Shown: in pieces, positions 52,839 to 64,000 of the stretch
Numbering within the stretch: position 1 is the first letter of the stretch
Layout of the letters: every line of letters begins with the position of its first letter
Origin: Micromussa lordhowensis
Taxonomy: Eukaryota > Cnidaria > Anthozoa > Scleractinia > Lobophylliidae
Direction: 5' to 3'
DNA length: 64,000 nucleotides
NCBI GenBank assembly: GCA_964020085.1
Contig: OZ026604.1
Coordinates: 9,942,332-10,006,331 of the forward strand
Program-made: the position numbers and the translations under genes
The notes under the pieces: model-generated
Told to the model about the DNA's origin: nothing
The model's input: only the letters and a program-made list of their open reading frames with translations
Database searches by the model: none

Positions 52839-55800
52839 ATGATCAATCTTGTCGGTATTTTTGCTTCTGATGATGGTAAGCAGTTGCTTTCTCGCTTATA
52901 TTTAGAAATTTTCTAGTATTATGCGGAAAAATGTCCCAAGGATGCGGAGGATCGATCGGCTAGGATGCGGAAGAAGGCGAATTATGCGGATCCTGTCAGA
53001 TGAGTGCAGTGTAACCCAGAGTTTTTTCCTTTTCAGCTGATACTAACATAGCATTTCATAGGCTGTACTTTAAGGTGGCGCACCCAAAAGTGCAGTGTAA
53101 CCCAGAGTTTTTTTTTTCCATATGCTGCTACAAAAAAAAGGGACACATTCTAACCCAGAGTTTTTATGTAAAGCATTGATTAATTCATGTCTAACCTTGT
53201 AGGGTTTCATGAGATGTACATGGTTGTAAAGAAAATTTTGGTTGTTGTGGTTTTAGATTAATATTTATTGTATTCTACTTTGGTTGTAGTATTTTGTAGA
53301 TGCCTTGAGTATTAGGGCAAATTTCTCCGGGACTTTGGCACTCACACTGAGATGATTGATTTAGAAGGCTCAGGTTTGTTTTGCAATAATTACAATGCTC
53401 TGAAAGGGATTTAGCCATAGACATTAGAGATATGGTATAGTTTTTGCCAAAGCCTTTTAATTATTGTGAGCACAATGTTCTTGTATAACAGAACGTTGCC
53501 TACTCATTATGGGGCCACCAGCACAACGAAATGTCATGATGTCATTGGAACTTCAATTATGTATATTAATTTTTTTAATTTTTATTATGAAGAAAGTTGT
53601 ACATGAAGTGCCTTTACAGGGTCCGAAATTGCGACTCACTGGTCGCCAGCTGGCGACTCGCGTTTTGTCCGATCACTAAAGAAAAGCATAACACAACTTT
53701 TGTTTTTAAATCTCTATATTAGGAAATCAATCGGATATGGTAGATAGTATACAACTCACCTTTACATCCCCAGTAAAATAATGTCTACATATTACAAGAA
53801 AATTGGATAAAATTGAATGTATTTCGACACGTCAATACTGCGTTTACGGCGCACCATATTGTTTCAGCGGCTTCTTCCAAAACTGGCATCGCAGGCACCC
53901 TTCAACACCGCATGCTTTTCATTTTCCGCGAAAATGGCGGCAGATGCAAATCAGTTTGAAGGAATTGCGTGAGTTTTTACGTGCAGGAAATGAAGATTCA
54001 GCAAAAAGGTTAATCCAAACTTTGAATCCTTCATCAGTTGTTGCTGTAGAGAAAGTGGATTTCACAAAACTGCCGAAGGATATCCTAGGAACTAGCTTAA
54101 TTCCAGTTATGCGAGTCATTAGTTGAGAATGAAGCACTGTCAATGTTGCACTCAGCAGAGGTTCAGGCACTGGAACGACAAATGCTGCATGGTAGTGGCC
54201 TGGTGCGAAAAACATGGCAATCCTTCGATCGTCTTGACAGAACGCAAAAGGAAGATCGTTTTGGACATAGAGCAAAGAACCAAACGGCAGGTTTTCCGTC
54301 GGGTACATTTCTTCTTCAAAAGGTAGAGATAAGAGAGGGTACATAGTTGACTTGAAACATTTGGCAGTCGCACAAAACAGTGTATATGGCTGGCATGATT
54401 CGTTCTTCGTGGTTTTTTAGTGGTAGGTGTATAAAAAAATCAGCGTGTTTGTATTTAATGTTATTTTTTGGCAGAAAAATCGCCGTTGCGGCCCCAAAGG
54501 CATTCTCTTCGTTCTAATTCTTAAAAGAAAAATTGGCGACCAGAATTTTCCAGCTGGCGTCCAAAATTTTTGGTTTTTATTTTGCTGCGAAGGAAAAATT
54601 TTATTGACATATTTTGCCGACCACAATTTCCCATTTGGCGACTGAAAAAAATGATCAGTCGCCAGTTGGTGCCTGCCTAAAAAAGTTAATTTCGGACCCT
54701 GCTTTAAAATTTTGTCTCTCTATATTTTGTTTTATATTGTAGATGTGAAGATTGACAAGGAAGTTCGTCTGGGTGCATGGCAGGTAGAGTTAGAGGAGCT
54801 GTCTGCCAATTTCAAAAAGCTGTGCGGCTCACGACAAAGAAAATGTTCAGGGAAGGAAGGCAGTGAAGTTGTGAGATACATGTATGTTGCACAGAAGCAT
54901 CTGGAAATGTTGAAAAGGGTAATGCTGATTTGAGACTGAATTTCAAGCATAATACTTTGTCAATAGGGACGAGGTAGGAAAAGGCATGGGAGGGCATAAT
55001 ACAGGCATTAACAGTGCTTCTCTGTCATGGCCTTTCAGTGTTTTTTTGATTTCCAGTCGACTTTAAGTTGATATTTTAGATGTTCAAGGTTTCCTGTAAA
55101 GTAAAAAAAAATATTCTAGTAACTTCTTTGCTAGGGAACTACTAGATCTAATCATTCACCAGCAATTAGCAAGTAAATTAGTTAATACTGATTTCTTTCT
55201 TTGTAACACAGTCACACAGGTGTATAAAAAATGGATGATTGTGACCTATGTTTATTGGTTCAAATCTCACTTTGTACAATTTTCTTGACTAAATCCTTGC
55301 GGTGTAAAGAATGGGGTTTCCTTTTGAAAGAACTATTTGGACGCAGTCTTGGAACAGGGGATTATGGACATCTCCTCATTGATCATGCCCCCATGCTTAT
55401 GAGACGCTTCTTTTCCATGAGTGAGTTTAGTCAGCAAGGATTTGAAGCGTCTCATACGGACCAACGACAGCTTTGGCTGAAGGCTACAAGCATCTTCAAG
55501 TAAGTCAGAAGTAGTTACACAATGTTTTCCAAAATAATAAGTAGATTTAGCAAAAACAACCTTGATAGCCTCTGGAAGTGGTCATCAACACTTCATTGGC
55601 ATTTTTGGTGCTTATATAGCTTGGTTATAGGAGGTTTTGGTTTAACTTGATAGAAATTCAGGTGCTGTAGTAGCAAGAAAGCTCATAGATCATGAAGTTG
55701 GCCTGGTTCAGTACAATCAGTCAAATATCAACAGACATCAATAATTTAATATAACTGAAGTGTTTTTCACGCCTTCCTCACGCATCCTAGTCCAGTGCTG

Positions 55801-58800
55801 GAAATAACAGTCGGTCATTGGACATTGTCCAACCAAATTTTGAAATGTCCGGCCAATTTCACATTATGATTGGACACGATGACCGGACATCTCGCCAGCA
55901 CATCTTAAGTTATCTTCTTCAAGGTGTTGTCCGTCAATAAATTATATCCGGTCCAATTTGTCAAATGTCCGACCAAAATGAAGGTTTGAAAGGATATAAT
56001 GTCCTGTGAATAAAGATAAAAATTATTTCCAGCACTGCTAGTCTACAGCTGGTCAACTTTCTTGTGTGTGTGTTTGGTGCATAAATGCATAGAAAAATAA
56101 GCTTAACACTGGAAAATGGGTATAAAAAAGTGAAGAAATAGAGAATTTAAAGTGCCACTATGACGAAAATCGCATCCTTCAAATCCGAGCCATTTTAAGA
56201 CAAAAACAAGTAGTCTATACATGAGTAAAAATGCTGTTTACTGTTTTCAAATATCTCTTTTCGTTCCAGAGATATTCAGGTTTCTAAAATATGCAAATTA
56301 GCCAAGTGATGACGTCATACACTCAACCGCATTTTGATCAAATATGATAAACAGGGATATCTCAGTCAATTTGTTGAATAAATGCTTGAATTTTTACAGT
56401 AAGATTCTACTAGAGGTGCTCTGCAATATGAGCTTAACAATTTTGTTACCATGGCAACATACTAGGTTCCAGACCTCCACAATATTAAAGACTTTTCTGA
56501 CCACTTTTAGGTTCTATATTGATATTTGCCAATGGTGCCTCATCTGCATAATCCAGCAAGCATATAAACACATTAGGTTCAGTTCATAGCCTTGTGTAAT
56601 GTTTTCCAAGCTTAAAATCACTAAAATATAGATATCAGGCTAGAGGGACTGGAAAAGAGTGGGTTGCCATGGGAACGGAAATTGTTATAGCTGTGGATGT
56701 GTTCCATTTAGAACTATGAGGCTACCAAGTTTCAATGGTTTCTGCTGCAAATTGACCGAGATAGCGCTATTGATATACTTCATGTAATATTTGGTTGAGT
56801 GTATGACGTCATCAGTAATCTCATTTGCATATTTTACTCATTTTTCAAACTTAAATATCTCCTGAACCACTGCAGATATTTGTAAACGGTAAACGGCGTT
56901 TTTAATCTTTCGTATAATTCTATGTGATTAACCAAAAAAGTCAAGGGGTAAAAATTTGATCATAGTGGCACTTTAAATGAAAGGAAATAAGAATCGAAAT
57001 GAAACAAAGAAAACCAAACATTGCCTTGCCTGGACTTCTACCCTGAACATACATTGTAAGCCATACCACTTCACCACATTGACCTGGTGTACCATATACA
57101 ATTTAGTATTACTGATTTGCATGTAATTGATGATTACTTTTGCAGTTGAACAAATGCTGGTCCATTTTTATGCTGAGCGAATGTTATTTTTGCGTCTCTG
57201 TCTCCGAGAAGCTTTGAAGTCAATTCAAGGTAAACAATACTGATTTAACTACATGTACTTTAATCTACATAACACATTTTGTTTTCCCACATGTAGGAAC
57301 AGTAAAGAAAGGATGGCTCTTAGAAAAAAATAACATATTGAAGGGTGCCTGAAAGAAAAAATAAGGTCCTGAAATGGCTTACTAAACTTTTCTGAATTAT
57401 TTCTCTTTTCAAATCACTTTGAGCTGGCTTGTGAAGCAGAGGTTTATTTTGTCGTGAGTTTCTATGCGTGGCTGTGGATAGAGGTTTACTACATGATCCA
57501 AATAGCCAAAATAGCCTGTTTCCCTGGGAAACTATCATAGAAAGGAAACTGTGAAAAATTAATCATGAAAACTCTTTGTGTAAGATACCCATTGTCATGT
57601 ATTTCTACGTGCACAACATCTTATAACAGACATTGTTTTGTATTGTTCCAGGGAAGGCAAGTGAGGATCAGAACATCTTTCAGTTTCATTTTGCTGGATG
57701 TGGCTGGAAAGCTAAGTCCATTCACTGGAATCCAGAAGATATCATCTGGATTAAACTTATGGACAAGCTAATGTCGATGATGCTTGGTGACGACTTCTTT
57801 CCAAGAGTATTCTCTTGATGTCAAAAAGACATGTCATGTCCATGAGGATTTCAAACCAACATTTGTTTACAACAGGGAGGAGTGGAATCGCGCATATCAC
57901 CACATGATTTACAATTCCAGTGCCATCACCAATGAAGAGAAGGGTGAGCCAGCTGACATTGTTTTCTAGGTTGTTTGTTTGTTTTTTATTGCTTCAACTT
58001 GTGGTTTGATCTGTAGCTTTTTCAAATGCAACTGGCTGTTTTTTTCAGGAAATGCACATTTGTTAAGTGCTTTGCCTTGTTCCCTTGTCTTCAACAAAAG
58101 TGCACACCTCTACTTGCAAAGCTATTTGTAGTCTTAATGTGGTTTAATCAAATGTGTTGATGAAGGCAAACAGGTAAACTTTTCACCATAGAAGAGATCA
58201 AAATGCTTATGTTTCGAGCGCTATCCCTTTGTCAGAGCCAAGGGTTAGTGCCCAAAATGTCAGCTGTTCAATCTCTTAATTTTGCTGTTAAAAGTTTACC
58301 TTCATCCACCCATTGGAAAAAAGTCAACTTTTGAGTTTCACTCCCCTACTGATGCAGCACCAAAGTTTCTTTAATAACTAACCCCACACTTGCTTTGTTT
58401 TTTTAAACCTTGCATCAATTTGAGATTTTGTTTAAGGTTTAATGTTAACTAGCTTAATTCGCTGTTGAATGCAGGTGACTGTGAGATGTCAACCATCAAG
58501 CCAGATAGCAAGCCAGTTGACAACCAACCTGTGGCTGCGAAAGGTAAGTAACAAGTAATACTTATTGGCCCTGAAGTCTCTATGCAGGGTTTTTGTTGTA
58601 CATAATATAAAGGTAGAGGAGAAATCTTGTTATGCAACAATCAAGGTTAGTCTCTGTGACAATTGGCCTAATTAAGCAATCTTTTTAATACTTGATTAAT
58701 GATACCTAGCGTGGACATGCATACAAGTTCAGCCCAGTCAAAATGTTTTTTTGGTAGGCAAGATGACTTGAGTAGTAGGCAGCAGAGAATCTTCACCACA

Positions 58801-61313
58801 AGCTTGTTTGAATGCCTTTTTTTTCTTTTTCTTTTAGCACTCTTTTGATATTTACAAAAATTTAGTGCTTTGGCCTACATCTGTTTTCTTTAATTGTTTT
58901 CTTTACTTAAAATATTCTTGTTGCCATGAACTTGTAGGCAAAAGCAAAAGTACATGATGACTTTGATGTAGCGGTACATGTAAATGACCAAGGATCAGGA
59001 AACATTTCAACTGATTCAGACAGGTGTGCCTTTGTAATTTAATCTAAATGACTTAAAGTGCAACAAGTGTGATACAGTAAGGATCAAGTGCTACAATTAA
59101 GTTACATTAATGTAATGGCTTCCCCTTTCAAGCTCACCATTCTTTACCGTTTTCTCCCTCAAATTGAAGGTTGATGATACTGGACGTTGTTTTAATATAT
59201 TCATGTGTTTAGCATAGTGGCTGTATTCCCACCACCACCAGCAGTGGCTAAGATTCAGGTGTTGAAAATGGACCTGGAAACACTAAGGGATGGAATGGAA
59301 GTAAATGACTCAATTGTGGACTTCTTTCTGATGTGAGTATTGTACAACATGTTATTAGAAAATCATGGTTTTTAACTTGCAGGAGAGAGGGAGGTCAGTT
59401 TGTGATTTTAAAACATAAAAAAATGCACTTTGCCTTTCTCCTGCCTTCCAAACTTAATGCCATGCTAGAAGACTAACTTGAAGAACTGTGTGGACTATGT
59501 TGTTAAAAGTAATGTTCCCCTTTTTACCCCTGAATGGCAACTGGTCTCTGTCCAGAGTTCTATATTGTGGAGCATGAAGTGTTGTATCAATAAGTATTAC
59601 TATCACAGTAGCATTTCTTTTTTCAATAGGTTTGCTGCAGATTCAGTGGGCCAGGATTTACTCGGTAGTAGCCACGTTGTCAGCTCTTTCTTTTACACCA
59701 AGCTGTCTTCTAAAGTGAAGATCAGGAAAACCTTTGTTTTGCCAAGGTAATGGTCAATATGTAATGCACCTTCAGATTGATGGACTTGATTTTAAAACAA
59801 CATAATTATAGCAAGTACACTGCTGTTGTTGTTGTTGGCTGGTCTACAAAGCTTGCTTTAATAATACGGTGAAGCTTGGTTTAGTTGAAGTAGCAAACGG
59901 TCGAATGTTTTTACTTCATAGAATTGCAAGTCTATGCAATTGAAATTCTCCTGGCAGTGAAAGAATGAGCAGGTCTTATTTGTACTTTTCATCACTTCCT
60001 CTTATTCACAGCGCTGATAAGAGATATGCTGGGGCATCTAAATTTACACGGAAAGTGGACATATTCAAGAAGAAATTCCTCTTTATACAGTGTACCTGTC
60101 TGTAGAAGGTACTCAACTGATATTATAGTAGAATAATAATTAACAATTAGACCGGTAGCCGTGCGGGCTATTGACCCATGGCCCTTGAGGGCAAAGAGTC
60201 TAATTGTTTTAGTATCACCCAACTAGTCAGACAGAAAAGGCAATGATAAAGTTAGCAAATGCAAGTTGAAAATATATTTAGTTGGGAATAAAACGAAAGA
60301 AAGCATCACGATTTTCGCTACTTGAGGATTCCTCTAGTAGTGTAGCCAATCAAAATGCAGCATTTGCATTAATTAGCCCACTAGTTGGGTGATACTAATT
60401 ATAATTATTATTAATGGTTTGAATCCAGGAGTCATATCATGAGTAGTGACTGATGTCATCTTCAGAGACAAGTGAATTGTTTATCATTAGTTAATGGTAT
60501 AAACTCTGGTTATTGCCCTGATTGGCCAAATAAGCCACAATGTTAATGTTGTTGGCAGTGAAGGTTCTATATCTGATTTTTTATATTATTAGTTTTGATT
60601 TTTTTTTTCTAAATTGCAACAAACTGTTGGAGGGTAATCAATTTTTGGAACATACCTTCACCTGTTTTTTTTTTCCTTTTCAGTGGACACTGGTTCCTAG
60701 CTCTGGTGTACAACCTACCCATCTTACATGAAGCAGACAAAAGAAGAGGGGATGATGATTCTCCAGTGTAAGCATCAAGTGAAACGTTTTTGTTTTTGGT
60801 TTTAGTCAATGTCTGCATGACTTTGTGCTCTTTTTCTTGAGAGCTCTTTATTAGGGTTATACATGTATTTGTAGTGTCATTGTCGGATGGTTTTATTTCA
60901 GGCTTTATTTCAGGCTTTAAGTAATCACAATGGCTGTTGAACCTGGTTTGCAATTCTACTCTCCAGCTTGTAGCGGTGATAGTACATGTATATGTAATTT
61001 CATTCATATTGTAGGGCACCCATTCTGATGATAGACTTCATTGTCTATGGCTCAGATAGAGAGAATTTCAGCTGCGACCCTTCGCCACGAGACCAAGAAG
61101 GAGAGCTCATTAGAGGGTATAATTATATTGTTGCATTACTGTTGTGGTTGGTTTTGTTCTTGCCCTTTAGAGATGCTTCTTGCAGTAAACCGTTCTCTTT
61201 TGTTTGTTCATAGTTTTATAAGATGTGAGTGGATGGCTAAAATGAACGTACATGGAAGTTCGAGTTCTCCACCCAATTTTACTTCGAAATCTATGCCTAT
61301 TGTTTATGGCAAG
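52839..61313 (+). CDS. Multi-exon gene with Ulp1/SENP-type protease domain, 3'-truncated
   Basis: Exons that join in phase: 52839-52875 (MINLVGIFASDD), 54743-54918, about 55280-55500 (FLLKELFGRSLGTGDYGHL, QGFEASHTDQRQLWLKATS), 57146-57231, 57652-57943, 58475-58543, 58945-59023, 59213-59332, 59630-59746, 60012-60089, 60684-60767, 61015-61116 and 61214-61313. Exons 8-13 form a Ulp1-like domain, a SUMO-processing cysteine protease: LRDGMEVNDSIVDFFL, FTRKVDIFKKKFLFI, HGHWFLALVYNLP (His) and ILMIDFIVYGS (Asp). The exon expected next, with the Gln and the catalytic Cys, was not found before the unrelated gene at 62195. Frameshifts near 57800 and before 55280 suggest decay or assembly error. An exon between 55500 and 57146 seems missing. 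It may be a host gene or a multi-copy family. Confidence 0.7.
53617..54701. mobile_element. 1085-bp element with 5-bp target duplication, carrying a foreign ORF
   Basis: The ends CAGGGTCCGAAATT and AATTTCGGACCCTG are exact complements, flanked by CTTTA at 53612-53616 and 54702-54706. Inside each end are related blocks built on GTCGCCAGCTGGCGAC-like words. The centre (about 53930-54350, plus) encodes LKELREFLRAGNEDSAKRL, VAVEKVDFTKLPKDIL and, after a frame change, MLHSAEVQALERQML and QSFDRLDRTQKEDRFGH. I do not recognise this protein, but it is not transposase-like, so it could be a captured host fragment. The element lies in intron 1 of the gene at 52839-61313. Confidence 0.8.
55793..56037. 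mobile_element. 245-bp MITE with CTAGTC target duplication
   Basis: The ends CAGTGCTGGAAATAA and TTATTTCCAGCACTG are complements, flanked by CTAGTC at 55787-55792 and 56038-56043. The interior repeats GTCCGACC/GGACAT-like words. Intronic. Confidence 0.88.
56151..56972. mobile_element. 822-bp TTAA-flanked foldback element
   Basis: The ends AGTGCCACTATGA and TCATAGTGGCACT are complements, flanked by TTAA at 56147-56150 and 56973-56976. A second inverted pair, GATGACGTCATACACTCAAC at about 56309 and its complement at about 56791, makes it a foldback. It shares the TTAA-AG start with the 9765-10184 MITE. Intronic. Confidence 0.85.
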
Positions 61314-62194
61314 GTAATAAAGTTAAATGTAATATTAAACTGTGTTTACTCTATCATTCAAGGTTATAAGTTGGTTTACGATAGTGTTTGCAGTGCAACC
61401 TGACTGCTTAACTACCTGGCCCCAAAGTATCATGATTTAAGGCAAATATTCTGCCAAAATAGGAAATAATTATTCTTAAAAGCCAATACCTTGTGTAACA
61501 TTTGTGTAACAACATTCTTTGGTGCACACTAAGATGCATTTCATTTAATCATTAATAAACAGGCCAGTGACATTAACCCCTTCACTCCTGGACCAAGTTG
61601 TTACCATCCAAGTAAACCTGCTTTGGCAAAACTTTTGCGTGGTGCTATTGAATTCTTAGAATTTTACAGTCTCTTTCTTTGGTCTTTATCGGAAGTGAGT
61701 AAGTTAAACTCATTTAAATACTGGTCATTCAAAGATCTATTAAAATGCGTGTACTCGAGTGCCAACCGTTTTTCTAGAAAATTGAAAAACGAAAATGCAC
61801 TTCAATTTTTAATTTTCAATTTTCAAAAAAACGAAAATTGAAATTCAACATCAAATTTCAATTTTCAATCCCTAAGAAAAACGAAAATGAAAATTGAACT
61901 TCCATTTTCAATTTTCACAAAAAATGGAAATTGAATTTCATTTTCAATTTTCACAGAAAATGAAAATTGAAATTCCATTTTCAATTTTCACAGAAAAGGA
62001 AAATTGAAATTCAGTTTTCAATTTTCACAGAAAATAAAAATTGAAATTCGGATGCCAATTTTTACATTTTAATTTTTCGATTCAATCGGTCCTTGGTTTT
62101 TACTTCCGGTACGGTATGAAAGTCAAGGAAAGCTTGGAACGAACAAAAACCGGAAGACAACGAACAATCAATAGTTTTGGCGCCCAATTTGAAA
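61314..62194. other. Spacer with a palindromic minisatellite
   Basis: No exon with the missing Ulp1 cysteine was found here. The minisatellite at 61778-62047 occupies the right side. Confidence 0.5.
61778..62047. repeat. ~37-bp self-complementary minisatellite
   Basis: Units contain TTTTCAATTTTCACAGAAAA followed by GAAAATTGAAATTC. The clearest unit starts are about 61905, 61941, 61978 and 62015. Each unit is itself close to a palindrome (TTTCAATTTTC against GAAAATTGAAA). Confidence 0.9.
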
Positions 62195-63762
62195 ATGGCG
62201 GCGCTAAACTATATTCTCGACCCAGAATTTGTTCACTTTCTTCTCGCTGACAAGAATTTAAATAAGTTATTCAGAAATCCTAGAAGAAATTAAGAGTCAT
62301 TTCCCTGATTTCAAGGGCTGCAGTCTTAGAAGTTTAAAAAGGTTTTGCAGTCAGCACGGGATCAAAAAGCAAATGTCTGTTTCTGATGAGGCAATCGATG
62401 TTGCCGTACAAAGTGCTATTTCAGAGGTAAGCTATCCAGTGTTTATTCAGGGCTTTCAGGGGTAGTATTGTAAGGTCCTTTGTACATTATGTGATCTCTG
62501 AAGGCTAAATAACTAAGTTACACATTTAATTGTATTTAATATAATTATGAATTAGCTATAATGTAGTGTAAAAAGGAATTTTATTTATCTATTTTAATAT
62601 CTAAAAGTATTGTATTATACACAAACCCACAAGATTCCAGCTTTTATACATATGGTGTATAAATAAGGGCAACTTACCTACCTATTGCACAAGCTTAGAC
62701 CTGACTTACATGTAGCTTCAATACTTGAAACTTAACTGCTTAACTTCGTTAGACTTAAGTTGTCCAACTTGATGTTACTAAAACAGTGAGTGAAATTGTT
62801 GTAGGTTGGGCCTGTGTTTGGAAGAAGGATGATGAAAGGCTACATTGATCAGAAAGTTAACAGGTCGTTTGCATCTGAAAGTCGTATAGGCAAGTCACTG
62901 GCTCGCGTTGCTCCTTATTATCACCATCATCGTCAAAGGGGAACTGAACGGCAACTAAATCGGCAGCCATATACTGCTGACTACCATGGCCACAAGTTGC
63001 ATATGGATCAAAATGAAAAGCTTGCATCATATGGTGTAGTTCATTTTGTGCCATAGACGGCTTCTCAAGATATATTCCGTCTTTTGTTTGTATGCCAGTC
63101 AAGAATAATGTGATAATTTACAATGATTTTTACAGGTAAGTATTAAAAGCAAGCTTTATTGAAGTGACAACACACTTCTCTGAATTAACTTGAATTAACT
63201 GCATTAAGGGAACATATAGGAGCTCCATGGTGGTGTACTATAGTGTTGGACTGTTCAATCAGAGAATGGGTGGTTCAAGACCTGGTCTCGGGATCATGTC
63301 ATATTCAACTCTCAGCTGTTGAAGTGGGTAATGCTAGGAGAGAGGTAACCCTAAGATGGACTAGCACTTACATGTATCGAGGGTGGAGTGAAATGTCTAG
63401 TTGTTACATGAAAGAGAATTTGGAATTAAGTGCCGGTATACCCATCATTTGTAAAAAAAAAAAAATGTTGATGTGGGATGGACATCAGAACATTCTTCCA
63501 TTTTTCACTGTTGCTACCTGTAGAAAAAAAGGCCAACATATCACTCCCTACATTGTAGTGACCCTGGATGGTTATTCATTCTGTACAATTTATTTTATCT
63601 CTCGTACATATTAGAAAGGCTGTCATTGAGGATTGCCTACCTGATCAAGTTAGAGTAGACCATGGCCACGAGTTTTATTTGACACTTTTCGTACAAGAGT
63701 GTATTGCTGACTTCAGGACAAATCCACAGCGAGATCCACACCGCCAAACCGAGTCAAAAAAG
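62195..63762 (+). pseudogene. Intron-containing integrase-core (rve) protein, partial
   Basis: Three exons join in phase. Exon 1 (62195-62426) starts MAALNYILDPEFVHFLLAD and ends CSQHGIKKQMSVSDEAIDV, with a one-base shift near 62270. Exon 2 (62805-63135) has VGPVFGRRMMKGYI, RVAPYYHHHRQRG, YHGHKLHMDQNEKLA (first Asp) and, after a one-base shift at about 63045, CAIDGFSRYI and MPVKNNVIIYNDFY. Exon 3 (63615-63762) has DQVRVDHGHEFYLTLFVQE (second Asp). The exon with the catalytic Glu lies beyond the window. The fold is that of retroviral-type integrases and IS3-like transposases. This multi-copy family, with introns, occurs in many aquatic animals; its parent element is unclear to me. Confidence 0.75.
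63136..63614 (+). other. Intron of the integrase-core gene
   Basis: Bounded by GTAAGT and a TATTAG acceptor. It contains an A run at about 63455-63467 and no coding domain that I recognise. Confidence 0.6.
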
Positions 63763-64000
63763 GTAAAACAAAAATCTTCATTTTACCAGTGTTGCAACTG
63801 ACTTTACCAAAGGAGATTCCCTGCTCAACGTCATTTTTAAGTTTCACCAATGCACCTCCACATTTAATTAAAAATGCCCTTTTTTGTAATTTGTTCGCAT
63901 TGCTTGCCTACCATTTATGTCACGTGATTAATAGTTTGACAGTAACCTAGTGGTTTGTGGCCATGTTGTGAATAAGATTTTTAAAATGGTTGGCGTTAAG
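63763..64000. other. Intronic or downstream sequence at the window end
   Basis: Follows a GTAAAA donor; no further exon is visible before the window ends. Confidence 0.5.

Noticed and set aside
54417..54645. Short frames on both strands
   Set aside because: They are made by the GTCGCCA-type inverted blocks at the end of the 53617-54701 element.
58160..58320. Possible PLE terminal motif (GTTTCGAGCGCTATCCCTTT)
   Set aside because: It resembles motifs at other retroelement ends, but no PLE coding sequence is attached and the stem is imperfect.
60120..60410. Possible MITE around a TAATTATTATT-rich segment in an intron
   Set aside because: Partial inverted matches (GTATCACCCAACTAG and its complement) exist, but I could not define ends or a target duplication.

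Overview
The window is nuclear DNA of an animal. Multi-exon genes with GT-AG introns, AT-rich intergenic DNA, and a mix of Penelope-like, DIRS, Tx1/L1-type LINE, P-like, pogo, Crypton-like and THAP/DDE_Tnp_4 elements suggest a cnidarian, most likely a stony coral. That taxonomic call is inference. No bacterial-style operon, CRISPR array or complete RNA gene was seen. Most of the 64 kb is nested, mostly decayed mobile DNA; only two or three stretches look like host genes. A 200-base run of N at 41301-41500 marks an assembly gap.

Layout. 1.1-4.6 kb: a Penelope-like element (PLE, minus strand) split by a 1.4-kb insertion that carries a ~138-bp tandem array. 5.4-9.3 kb: a decayed DNA transposon with a THAP + DDE_Tnp_4 transposase (plus) facing a SWIM + YqaJ nuclease gene (minus). 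9.6-10.3 kb: a PLE endonuclease remnant with a TTAA-flanked MITE inside it. 10.7-12.5 kb: an internally deleted LINE. 12.8-13.5 kb: a P2RX7-intracellular-domain-like fragment. 14.7-17.1 kb: a field of diverged ~150-bp repeats. 19.6-22.7 kb: a DIRS retrotransposon remnant. 23.7 kb: a Crypton-like start. 24.2-25.8 kb: a large open exon of a multipass membrane protein, the best host-gene candidate. 26-27 kb: palindromic MITEs and a 5S-rRNA-derived piece. 27.8-32.9 kb: a P-like transposase carrying two C2H2 zinc fingers, itself interrupted. 34.1-36.6 kb: a second LINE. 37.0-41.1 kb: an integrase-type element whose two 1162-bp ends are near-identical inverted copies that include half of the transposase. 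41.5-41.9 kb: a PLE 3' end. 42.6-49.2 kb: a pogo-like transposase gene split by a complete-looking 5.8-kb transposon (43345-49144). 51.8-52.6 kb: a ZAD-like exon with a 41-bp minisatellite. 52.8-61.3 kb: a multi-exon gene with the first part of a Ulp1/SENP-type SUMO protease domain, full of MITEs in its introns. 62.2-63.8 kb: an intron-containing integrase-core gene running off the window.

The most interesting unit is the 5.8-kb element at 43345-49144. It has a 15-bp terminal inverted repeat and a 2-bp AT target duplication. It carries a full DDE transposase with a THAP domain on one strand. On the other strand, convergent with it, is a SAP-YqaJ nuclease protein that runs into what looks like a ubiquitin-specific-protease fold. 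Removing the element and one AT restores the pogo reading frame exactly, so both ends are well fixed. A second, older copy of the same two-gene plan (transposase facing YqaJ) lies at 5.4-9.3 kb, suggesting that the pairing is a conserved feature of the family.
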